Shown: positions 30,601 through 42,600 of the stretch, in pieces
Layout: each line of letters opens with the position of its first letter
How positions within the stretch are numbered: the stretch's first letter is position 1
NCBI RefSeq assembly: GCF_043290135.1
Contig: NC_134710.1
Location: forward strand, 12,105,321-12,169,320
Origin: Rhipicephalus microplus
Lineage: Eukaryota > Arthropoda > Arachnida > Ixodida > Ixodidae
Length of the DNA: 64,000 nt
Direction: 5' to 3'
The notes under the pieces: generated by a model
Databases searched by the model: none
Told to the model about the DNA's origin: nothing
What the model saw: the letters and a program-made list of their open reading frames with translations, nothing else
Translations under genes and position numbers: made by a program

Positions 30601-33600
30601 GCTTTATGTGAATAAATTCAAGATTTTATTGGTGCTTGTCGGCTGTTGATTGCAAAGGGTTAGATATTCCAGTACAGACATTAGGAGCAAGTTATATAGT
30701 GTTTTATAACTTTTTTGTTTTTCAGATTACTTTACATGAATTCGAAACTCGATTCAAAAATATATATTTTCTTTGTGATTATCCTCTTGTATAGTACCTG
30801 TGTGTCTAGATAGGTGTAAGCTGTGCCTAAGAAGGCCTAATATTTACGAACCACTTTCCTTTTAATCGCCATCTTGATTTCACTGCTTATCTTTGTACTT
30901 TTTTTTTTCTTCATGTAGATGAAAAAAGATTTTCTTGAGCTGCTTAAAGAGCAGAAAACATTGGACAAACACTCCCGATGGGGTGATGTTAAGAAGAATG
31001 TGGCTGAAGATGCTCGATACCGAGCAGTGGAAAGCAGCACCCAGCGTGAAGAGTGGTTCAAGGAGTATGTGTCTAAACTGCCGACACCGGTGAGTAATTT
31101 CTTGATCATATTCACTGCATAGTTGCTTCAGCACTTGGCCAGGCTGAAAGAAATAAAATGCTATGCCAGCAGCATTGAAAGCTTATTAAATTTTTCACTT
31201 GGGTAGGCTGCAGCAAGGCTGCTTTTATGATCTTTTCTTTTTGTGCTTGCAGTAAAGAACAAGTACCCTTGCAATGTCTTAAGGGGGTCACAGGGCTTTT
31301 TTTTGGATGGGAAACTTCTGCGTAATGCTGTGGTTACGGTCCTGCCCCGAGGGTCTAGTGGCTAAGGTACTCGGCTGCTGATTCGCTGGTCGCGGGATCG
31401 AATCCCGGCTGCAGCAGCTGCATTTCCGATAGAGGCGGAAATGTTGTAGGCCTGTGTGCTCAGATTTGGGTGCACGTTAAAGAACCCCAGGTGGTCGAAA
31501 TTTCCGGAGGCCTCTATTACGGCGCATCTCATAATCATATGGTGGTTTTGGGACGGTGAACCCCACATATCAATCAATTAATGCTTTGGTTAGGGCATTA
31601 CAAAGTCTTAAGGCGATGCTACAATTGCTCTAGATGCATGGGTAGAACAGCTGCTCTATTTGCGCCAATGTGTGCCAAACTTGTTTTGCCTGCGCCGAAC
31701 CATCCCTGTTACACCTCAGCGCTCGAATTCACTCTCAAGGTGCAACACCCATAAAGGCCAATACCCGAAAAATGTGGCTGAAACATCTTGCTTCCGGTTT
31801 CATCGAAATGGTTACAGTTTCGTTTTCATCAAGGCTGTGATCGCGCAAGCAGCAGCTGTGAACCTTGATTCTAAAGGTGCACTCGCGATCGCTGGCGCCC
31901 ACGCTGTTTTGGCAATTGTCAGCTCGAATGGCTCCTAAAGCCTTCAATGTGCTGCTCTGTCAACGCGGAGAGGCAATCGGGAAAGAGCATCTCTCCCTCG
32001 CTTGGCTGTATTTTCTTGTAGCAGAGTTTTGTAGAGTTATGCGATATCGGTTTCAAAATAGCTGCCAGGTTTACTTCGTGTAACATTACAGTTTGTTGCT
32101 ATCACATTGATTGCTTCGACCTTGCAGTGATTCTGTTTTTAACTACATGCCAGCATTTAGAAAAGCAAAAAGGATGACTGTAACAGTACTCAAAACAAGG
32201 GGTTTGGTGTACTTTTTGCCAGAACAGCCTAGAAATGATGCGAGACTGCTTATCGAGTGCACCTGTGTATTTTCATTCATTTCACTACTGTGCTCCACTA
32301 TACGGCACTTATGGACTCGCGGTTGACGCTCGCAGATTCACTTAAAAAGGAAAAGGGGGGCTGCTGTTCATAACTGATAAAGTTGGTTTCCGCATGAGGG
32401 TTAAGAAATGAATGCAATAGCAAGAAATTGTAACGTTACTGAAGTGAGGCTGTCAGCTAAACTCTCTTGGATCACATCTCGTGTAACTCTACAAAAAGCT
32501 GGTGCAAATAATAGTTCCGCTTCTGGGAAAGCTACCCTTTTAGTTCATTCTCCTCACAATGAGAGCGCCGCATGTAGAAGCATATAGTTGGTATGCACTG
32601 AGGGGAGAGCAGACTTGTGAGAGAAGGGCAAGGAGTTGCGATAAAGACAGGGGAGGATGTGGCAGGAGGGCGACCTTGAAAACCAAAACATACGGGAAGG
32701 AGGCAGGTTGGGTAGCTTGCTTGAGAGGGCCGCGAAACTCCCACGTAGAAAAACTTTGAAAGAGTGCATGGCTGCCTGAATCGGTGCGCGCGCAGTGTTC
32801 AAAGAATCGACGGCCGTGGTAAAAAAAAACCGTTTTGTTGCGCCGGCAGGTTTGCGTGGCCTCATGAACTTCATATTTCGTGATTCGTTTCGCGCAAATA
32901 ACAGCCGTTTTCGCGCTTCCGCACGCGTGCGGAGGGCATGCAGAGCCGAGTGCGAATTGCTGAGCCGAGGGCATGCTGAGCTGAGTGTGAATCTACTAAA
33001 ATAGGGAGTGCTCCTATAAAATAACTGCCTTCATGAGATTCGAAAGGAATGGAAATATTCTAGCTCTTCACAGGAGAGAAGAGCCCCAAAATAATATTCA
33101 TGCCCCTGAATGAAAGTGCGACGTGCTTTTCCTTCAGGATGTGAAGTTAGCTGCGTCAGTGCAAAATTACAAAAACGCCGACCAAGGTGAAATACACAAA
33201 ACTTAAAAAGACCTTTCGGCTCCCCACACGGGAGCCTTGTTCACAGTGACCGCAAATGGCGTAGTGCGCTTTTCTTCTTCTTACGAAAGTAGCTTCTCTA
33301 CTTGCGAAGCTACTTTCGTAAGAAGAAGAAAAGTGCACTACGCCATTTGCGGTCACTGTGAACAAGGCTCCCGTGTGGGGAGCCAAAATGTGTTTTTAAG
33401 TTTTGTGTAGTTCACCTTGGTCGGCGTTTTTGTAATTTTGCACTATGTTTGTCCCCGACCAGACAGGATTCCAACAGACTCTTGACTATATTAGCTGCGT
33501 CAGATTGCACCAAAATGGAAAACTTTGCTGCGCCAAAGTGCTTCAAAATGAAAATTTTGCTGCTCCAATGTGCCCAAAAATTGCTCCAATATAAGAGACC

Positions 33601-36600
33601 TCGGTGGCATCACTGCATTCTGAATTAACGCGTCTACATAACTTTTGTAGACGTTCGGGAGCGGAAAATATCACGTCTACCCCTAACTTTTTCGCGATTC
33701 TTCTGAGATTGTCTGAAACACCATGCATGTATGGCATGTTGGTCACTTTCTTTGCTGTGTGACCACTTTTGCCTTTAGATGGGTGTTTTAGCTTTCTGCT
33801 GTAGCCCTCTGCGACCAAGCTCAGCACGCATACCAAGTAACCTGACTCTGCTAAGCGCTTGGCTTTGTTCAGAAAACTGCTTTCCATCTTGGGGTTACAG
33901 GACTTCATAACGAACTTATTAAAACAGGATTGTAGAATGGCTAGTTGAACGAGCTTTGAATGAGCGAAGGAAAACGGCAGGACAAGCTTGCTGCCTCTTG
34001 GCTCATAACTCCAGCAACTTTCTGTGATGAAATGTAGAGTCCCAGGTCTAAAAACCTAATGAAATTGCCCTTGGGCACTTGATGTGTCAACACCGATGGG
34101 AACAGGGCCTCCGTGAATATGGTTATGATTTTTGAGACCTCGCAGTTGAAACTACATGATTCATTGTTTAAAACAACTAAGAAATCGTCCAGAAATCTGA
34201 ATACAAGCACAACGTCAGGGTAATTTTTGAGGTGATCGTGAAGAGCCTGGTCAGTATTGCATAAGTAAGTCACTTAAGCAGTTAAGCAGGGAGCAATAAA
34301 AGCCCCAATACAGGTTTTATTCTCTTGTTTAACAACAGTGCTATCCCATGTTGCATAAGTAGAATTAGTGTACAAATAAAGAAGCTCCAGAAATGGATTG
34401 CATATCAAACCAGAAGCGTTTTGATAAGCTACTATTCCAAACTTATCTGAGCAATGGCCTACACATTTCATCCAATCATCTTGAGGTAGAGATTAGTGAA
34501 GATCCTTCAGATCCGCAAAGTTTCTGTCTTGATTGTTTTTGAAGAAATGAACAACATGTTCAGAGTTGCTTACTTTAAACGGGTCTTCGACTGACAAGAT
34601 TTTCAAGTACCGTATTTACTCGATTCTACCGCGCCCTCGATTGTAACGCGCACCCGATTTCCAAGGCGAAAAAAAAAAGTAAGGCATCGATTGCAACGCG
34701 CACCCATTTTTCTCTCTGGCCCGCGCGATCACACCACTCGAAAAAACGACTCCTTTCGAGAGTGTCTTCCATTTAAATATGAGGTACGGGCGAAACTTGT
34801 GCCCATCTGACGTGTAACAGAGCATTGCCGTCACTGTAGTTTTACCGTGGACCGATGTCAGCACGCAAACTTGCTTCGCCCCCTTCTTCTCGACGATTGT
34901 GGTGCCAGGCATGTCGAAGTAAAGAGCCACAAGTTTAGGACGAACCTCTGAAAACTGTGAAGCATTTCATCGTACTCCTCCGCAAAACTTTTCGCATATG
35001 CCCATTGCCCTTCGAAGGGAAATGCCTTTTCTCTTCATAAAGTTAGTTAGCCAGTACCTGCTCGCTTTAAACTGGCTCCGCATTAGACCTTTTTCTAAGG
35101 CTAATTGCGTAGCCCGCACTTGGAGTTCTGTCGTCACGGGCTGCTGTGCCGCTTGCTGCTCAAGCACATACTCGCCTTGCTGCTCAAGCACATACTCGCC
35201 GAGCAGCTCTTTAATTTGCGGAAACCGACCCTGCTGTGGTCCACTGAAGCCTTTGCGTGAAGCTTTGCTGTCGACAATCTTCTGCTTTTGTTTCCGCCGG
35301 TCCCGCACGGACGTTTCGAGAACTCCGAACGACCGCGATGCGGCCCAATTTCCGTCCGTTTCTGCACACGCGATGACTTTTCTTTTAAAAGCGGCATCGT
35401 GGTGCACTCGGGTTTTTGGAGTCGGCCCTTCCACGCCGTCGATGCTAATGCACTACTAGATGACGAACTCCTCAGCACATGTACGAAGTGCCGCACATGG
35501 GAAACACATAGGCAGAAATGGCCGACGTGCCATGCCGACGCACGTAGGGGGCGGCCATTTGAATTTGCCGATGGCAATAGATTGACCGTAATTTTTTGTT
35601 CGTACTCGATTCTAACGCGCATGCGATTTATGAACTCGCTTAACCGGAAAAAAGGTGCGCGTTAGATTCGAGTAATTACGGTACTCGCCGAGCAGCTCTT
35701 CAATGTGCGGAAACCGACCCTGCTGTAGTCCACTGAAACCTTTGCGTGAATCTTTTCTGTCGACAATCTTCTGCTTTTGTTTCCGCCAGTCCCGCACGCA
35801 CGTTTCGGGAACTCCGAACGACCGCGATGCGGCCCGATTTTCGTCCGTTTCTGCACACGCGATGACTGTTCTTTTAAAAGCAGCATTGTGGTGCACTCGA
35901 GTTTTTTGGAGTCGGCCCTTCCATGCTGTCGATGCTAATGCACTACAAGATGATGAACTCCTCAGCACACGTACGAAGTGCCGCACATGGGAAACACATA
36001 GGCAGAAATGGCCAACGCGCCATGCCGACGCACGTAGGGGGCGGTCATTTTGGAAATGCCGATGGCAATAGAATGACCATATTCATTTTTTTTTTCGTAC
36101 TCAATTCTAACGCGCATGCGATTTATGAACTCCCTTAACCGGAAAAAAGGTGCGCGTTAGATTCGAGTAATTACGGTACTTTTTTTTAAAGTTACTTCAT
36201 ATTTCTGCGAACTTGCATTTTCAGACACCATCACATAGAACGTGCAATCAGATTTGTGAGTTTTTGCAGAAAAAACAAATCAAGGTGATTTTTTTGTGCT
36301 CTTTTCAATCGACCGAAATAAATGGTCCAGTTTGAAGCTTTTGCATAACGCCGAGTCAGAAAAGTGTTTATCGGAAGGAGTGGATGTGGTTATGCATTTA
36401 GGTCCCCTCGTAGGAAAGTTTTCCTCGCTCACACTTGTTCTCGCAGATAAGGAAGGTGGTTTTTTATTGTGTTAGATAAGGCTACTTATAATTCAAAAGC
36501 TCATGAAGTCATTTCGTCTATTTTTCAGGTTCATAAAGACTTAGCCCTTAAGAAAGTTCAAAATGACCCCCAAAAGCTGTGCAGAAGCTTCAAACTGAAT

Positions 36601-39600
36601 CATTTGTCTCGATAAGTTGAAAAAGAGCACGAAAAATCCCCATGATGTGTTTATTTCTGCAAAGACGCACAAGCCTTATTTTCCGTTCTGTGTGATAGTG
36701 TCTGATAATCCAAGCTGGCAGAAACATGTAGCAACTTTTTTAAGGGAACAGGGTAAGCCCTATACCAGCGTGGTATTTTAGTTGAAGTTTAAGTGTCTTT
36801 TTCTCCCTAATCATAAAAGATACAGTAATTATTTTACTAATATTGTAATCATGAGTCATTCCTCTGAAAATTGTAATGCTAATTTTTTGTAAATTATATA
36901 CTTCAGGTATCTAATTACCACTCAATATTAGCTATAAGATTAGATGTCATGTTGCAAAATAGCACTTTCTCACACAACATTAATTCTGTTTTATTGCCCA
37001 TTATGTCATTTAAATACTGGCCGAAAACTATGATTCCAGATACTGTGGTTGCTGAGAAAAAGGAACATAAAAACAGAAAAGGCATGTTCTGAGATAATCG
37101 CATTTAATGTTCAAAATCTGCATTACTTCAGTTACAACGAGATAACAGTAAATTGACGGACTTGTTAAATAGGCACCAGCCAAATACTTATCACCAATAT
37201 TATTGTTTTTGTTTTTTGTATTGAAACGTCTTTCCTGACGGGCTTCATTTGTCACTTGCTATGGAGCCATGCCAGCATAGTACTGTCGACGCAGTTCGAT
37301 GGTGCGGAGGCCCGGAACTGTGAAGTGCCCTGGTAAAATTCTAAAATAGTTCAGCACATTCACACGGGCTATATTGGCATCATTAAAAGTGAACACAGCA
37401 TCAAGAATGCATAGTTACAGTCTTTGGAGCTTCACGAAAACATTTTTAGGAACACGCTCGCACACGACAGTCCAACGAATCGTTGTGGTTTTGAGTTTTC
37501 CCTCGGAGTCATTTAGGAAGTAATTCTGGATTAGCTAGTTCCAGATAATATGGCACAACAGCCTCAATAACAGATGCTGGAAGGTGTTCTTTATGAACGT
37601 ATGATTCACCATTCAACTGGGCTTTGTTGATTTTACACAAATTTTCGGAGTCCTTCGAGCAAATTCTGTTGGTGGATTGATTGATATTTTTTGGTCCCAT
37701 GGAAATATGTGTATGTGGATCGGACAGCTTTTCACATGTCCTCAAAGCTGGGTCTATTTGTTTGAATGGCCTAACGATAATAATTTTGGTGCCTGCCAAT
37801 GACGACACCACTAAGACATCGCCAACCAGATATATATTTCTGACAAAAAGCTTGATGCCTCTGATTTCTTTCGTTTCCGCAATTCTGGGCCCATTTTTTT
37901 CTGAACATGCCAAATGCACTCCAGCTTGCAAACTGTAACTTCTTCATAAGGCTATGATGCTTGAACGGCAAGGAATCTCTTGCTACATAAGTATGGGGGC
38001 TAGGCAGGCTACCACACATGTTTTTAAATATGTCATTTTAGTGGAAAAAAGTCGTACTAAGACAGACAAATGACTGATTCTGGTTCAGAAAAGGCTACAA
38101 ATTTCAAATAAGGCAAAACTTTTTTTAAAAATATATTTGCTTATCCTGTTCTCTTAAAAGAGTCCTTGAAAATTTTGTCAGTCGAAGGCCCGTTTCTAGT
38201 ACGCAACTATAAACATGTTGTTGATTTAATTAAAAACAATCAAGACAGAAACCTTGCGGCCTCCTCTATTGATCTGAAAGATCTTCACTAATCTCTACCT
38301 CAAGGTGACTTGATGAAATGTGTAGGCCATTGCTTAGATAAGTGTAGAGTAGTAGCTTTTCAAAGCACTTCTGGTCTGACATGCGATTCATTTCTGGAGC
38401 TTCTTTATTTGCACGTTAATTCTACTCACGTGACATGGGATGACACTGTTGTTAAAGAAAAGAATAGAATCTGTATTGGGTCTTGTATTGCTCCCTGCTT
38501 AACTGCTCAAGTGACTTGCACTTAGGCAATCGTGACCTGGCTCTTCACGGTCGCCTCAATGATTACCCCGACTTTGTGCTTGTATTAAGATTTGCGGATG
38601 ATTTCTTAGTTGTTTTAAATAATGAATGAAGTAGTTTTGACTGCGAGGTCTCAAAAATCGCAACCACATTCACGGAGGCCCTGTCCCCATCGGTGTTGAT
38701 GCATCAAGTGCCCGAGGGCAATTTCCATTAGGTTTTAAACCTCGGACTCCACTTTTCATCACAGAAAGTTTGCTGGAGTAATGAGCCAAGAGTCAATAAA
38801 GCTCGTACTGCCGTTTTCCTGCGCCCATTCAAAGCTCGTTCAAAATGCCATTGTACAAACCTGTTTTAGTAAGTCCCTTATGAAGTTCTGTAACCCGAAA
38901 GTGGAAGGCAGTTTTCTGAACCAAACCAAGCGCTTAGCAAAGTCAAGTTACCCAGTATGTGTGCTGAGCTCGGTCACAGAGGGCATGAGCAGAAAGCTAA
39001 AACACCCATCTAAATGCAAAAGTGGTGACAGCAAAAAAGTAGCCGTCGTGCTATACATGCATGGCCTTTCACACAATCTCAGAAGAATCGCTGCAAAGTC
39101 AGGGGTGGACGTGCTCTTTCCCGCTGTCGGACACCTACAAAAGTTACGTCAACACGTTAAACCAGAATGTAACAGTGTAAATGCTTGTCTCGTTATTCAT
39201 AGGACACATTTTGTAAAGTGTGCTTGTAATGTTTTTTATGCTGTTCTGCTTTCCTGTTCAAGAACCTCTGTTGTTCAGACCGGCCTATGTATCAATCAGA
39301 TTGAAAGAGCATCATTATAATGTCACGAAAGCAATCTTAAGTCATTTGAACGTTCATTACCGAGATTGTGAATGCAAGCTCTTGTTAAAACACATGGCAA
39401 TCTTATGTAAGGCACCTGGCAAGATGATGAGGAAGATTATGGAGGCGTATGAAATTGGGAGATTATCACATATGTGCATTAGCCAACCTTCAGTATCGCT
39501 TTCTAAAAAATAACTTCATTACCTTGATTTGATGCAGTGACATGAAATATTTTTTGCTATGTTGTGATAATGCATTGTACACCTGCTCGGTTCGTGCAAA

Positions 39601-42600
39601 AATAAAAGATCAGTCGAAATAGCGCTCTGTCCGTGTCAGTTCTCTTCTACGTCCTTGTCTGTTCACGCTTACTCACAATTCATGGATGCGAACGTAGCCC
39701 ACCATTGTGTTTTATTCAGGACCAGGCCGTCAGTTTGAATGAACTGAGTTCAAAAAATAACGTTTACTGTAATTGTGCCAAACTGCTCTATAAGAGCCTC
39801 AATGGCAAAAGTTTTGATGACCACATGAGTTTCTGTGGGGAAAGAAAGACTGAGTTGACTACATGATATTCCAAGCAGCGTCAGGAGTTCCTAGAAAATG
39901 GTATGTTTGGAGAACACAGACTTGCCCAAGCCTTCATGAGACTTGCCGCCATAATCTCCTCTATGTTGTTGTAAATATGTGTGCCCCCCCCCCCCCCCCA
40001 AAAAAAAAAAAATGTGCTACCATGCTCCGAGCGTGCTGCTTCTGTTCCCTAGGCTGTGTGTTCTGGCACTGTCTCTTAGCCCAAACTATCAAGTGGTATG
40101 CGTAGTGAAGATAACTCTCCGGTTCTTTGTCATTGTGCATAGTGCGTTCCTTTGGTCACTACAGCTTTAGCATCGATGCTGCTGCATGCAGTCACCCTAC
40201 GTGCATTTCTTATGAGAGTGTTCATACCATTAAATCCGTGCATAGGTAAAGTGGGTAAATTGTTGCGTCAACGCAGCGACAGCTGTAGCTTTCTGCATGC
40301 AATGTTTCTCTGCAATTATCTAGTGGTTTTGGATGAGAAGGTGGCAGTAAACTGATTCGAGGCACGTTTTGTGTTCTTTGTTTTCAGCAAGGCCATGAGG
40401 ATGAAGATGAGAGCGCGCGGGAACGAGAAAAGCAGGAACGAATTGAAGCAAGCTTGCGTGAGAGGGAAAAGGAGGTGCAAAGGACATTGTCCACGCATTT
40501 GCGTGAGCGCGACAAGGAACGCGAGCAACATAAGCATGATGAGGCTGTTCAGCATTTCATCGCCTTGCTCACTGACTTGGTAAGGAATTGTCTATAATAC
40601 TTGCGTAGCCACAAGGACATAACAGTGCAACTCCAGGATAGCTTAGCCGAGCATACTAGCTCGGGAGTCTTAGTCTGAGTGAGTCTAGCTTGGAAAGTTT
40701 ATTAGAGTCTAAGGGAGCACCGAGCGCGCAAGATTTATGCATTTCTTGAGTGAGTCTTAGTGAGATCCCCCTTTTTTTCCCCGACCTATACTCTCCTGTC
40801 TTCTCATTTTAGGCAATATTGTTAGTCTTATGTCGGCTCTTGTTTATGCTCATGTCTACTCGCTCACGTCTAATAGCGCACTAGCGTTCGTTTGGTGCAA
40901 TTGATCAGAGGTGCGAACTATGAACTCTCCAACTCTTTCACAATAAATTATTAATAAAAACATCTCATGTTCCCTCATGGACAATTTCCAACTAAATTGC
41001 AAGTACTGATAAGTTCTGCCAAGGATAATAAAGTCATAAGAGGCACCATGTAGAGAACCAATTACGTGAGATATTAGCGGTAAAAAGCAATGACACCACA
41101 ATCGAAGTTAACGCCCTGGGTCTGACTCACTCAGACTCGGTTCGAGCTGTGTCACTGAGTCTGAGTGAAATCGAATGAGTAATATTTTGTTGAGCTTGAG
41201 CCCAAGTGAATCCAGTTGAAAAAAAATTTAGAATAATGTACAAGTGATCCCTAAGCTCCAAATATATTTCTTGAGCACGTCTGAGCACCATAATACAGTA
41301 CAGTGGAATCTTGCTTATGTATTCACCAGTCATGACATGACCTGAATTTGATGACAAATCAATTTAGTCCTTGTACAACCTTTGGAGATATTGTCAAGCA
41401 GTATTTCTGGCCCAAAATATTCTGGGTCTGGCACTAAACACACCAAGAGCTTTTCCATATTGCCACCTTTTCTTAGTATTTCAGTGATGTATCTTTTGTC
41501 ATTATATTGAGCCTCTGTGGCACCGCATGTACCTCCATTGTTGGAAGTTAAGTACAGCGTCAATATTCTGGAAGCTAGTTTTTCTTGATGGAGAAGTGGC
41601 AATAACACGTAGAGGAGTGTTTTTTGTTTGAGTCACTGCATGTTAATTGTCCACTCCAGTCATGCAGCAACAGCTATTGGCAGTGCGTGGTGTAAAAAGG
41701 GCATGTTCAGCCACATGAAGATGTACAAGATGGCTGGCGCGCGGCATGTTTCCACGTCTATAGTCTTGAAAACCGTCTATAGTTTGGGAAATGAATGCCT
41801 CATCTGCTGTGTATATGAGCAGCAGATTGTCTAGGATATTTTATATACTCTAGTTTACCCAGTCAATCTGGTAGATGAATACACAAATTATTAGCAAGTT
41901 TATCACAACATAATTGTCATTACTGCTATTCTTATCACCGATCCACAGTGCAGGTTCATTGTTACAATATTGTGTGATCCTGCTGGAAAAGTACAGGCAC
42001 GCATTATTTTTGCAGGTCCGAAATCCAGATTCCTCATGGCGTGAGGCTAAACGCACTTTGCGTAAAGACCACCGTTGGGATCTAGTGGAATCACTGGAGC
42101 GGGAAGAACGTGACAAGCTGTTTGCTGAGCACCTGGAGCAGCTGCAGCGCAAAAAAAAGGACAAGTATCGAGATCTGCTTGATGAAACGCCAAGCATCAC
42201 GCTCAGCTCCACTTGGAAACAGGTGGGTCTTGGTTAAGCCCGATAAAAAATGTATGGAATTGTTCATTCATACTTAGCGTGCAGCTTCAATTTTACAGAA
42301 GCATTTGGTGGAAGCCATGGGAGGTTGCTACAGTCAAGCCTCGTTACAACGAAGTTGAAGGGGGAGTCCTAACTACTTTGTTTTAAACATTAGTTTGTCA
42401 TAGCCAATATGCATTTCTACCGACAATTAGCCAGCAAGAGAGAATCTACTCACCAACAAATATCGTTGCAGGTGCAGAGAAAAACGGCCGTTGAAAGGCA
42501 AAAAAAGGCAAAATAATAAAGAACAATGCACTTATTTCCACCAAATTCAGCACACCAGCTGGTAGATCACTTCGAAGAAAAATAGTCTTTAATTTACTTT

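Larger units (their letters stand above)
33540..36400 (-). mobile_element. Penelope-like element, minus strand, 3'-truncated and split by Tigger
   Basis: Minus-strand pieces in order are LCKSFKLDHLFRSIEK (about 36340-36290), then after the Tigger insertion FFKNNQDRNFA, DDWMKCVGHCSDKFGIVAYQ, ATWDSTVVKQENKTCIGAFI, VFRFLDDFLVV and NMPYMHGVSDNLRRIAKKLG. VFRFLDDFLVV is the RT catalytic motif (xxDD) and the PYMHG/RIAKK block is the PLE connector before the endonuclease. The GIY-YIG domain is missing beyond 33605. Stops occur between the blocks. It stands head to head with the plus-strand copy at 36400. Confidence 0.85.

Noticed and set aside
37260..37260. Reading the 37.3-37.9 kb frame as a host gene
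   Set aside because: TTAA-flanked inverted termini enclose it, and its blocks match a transposase family.
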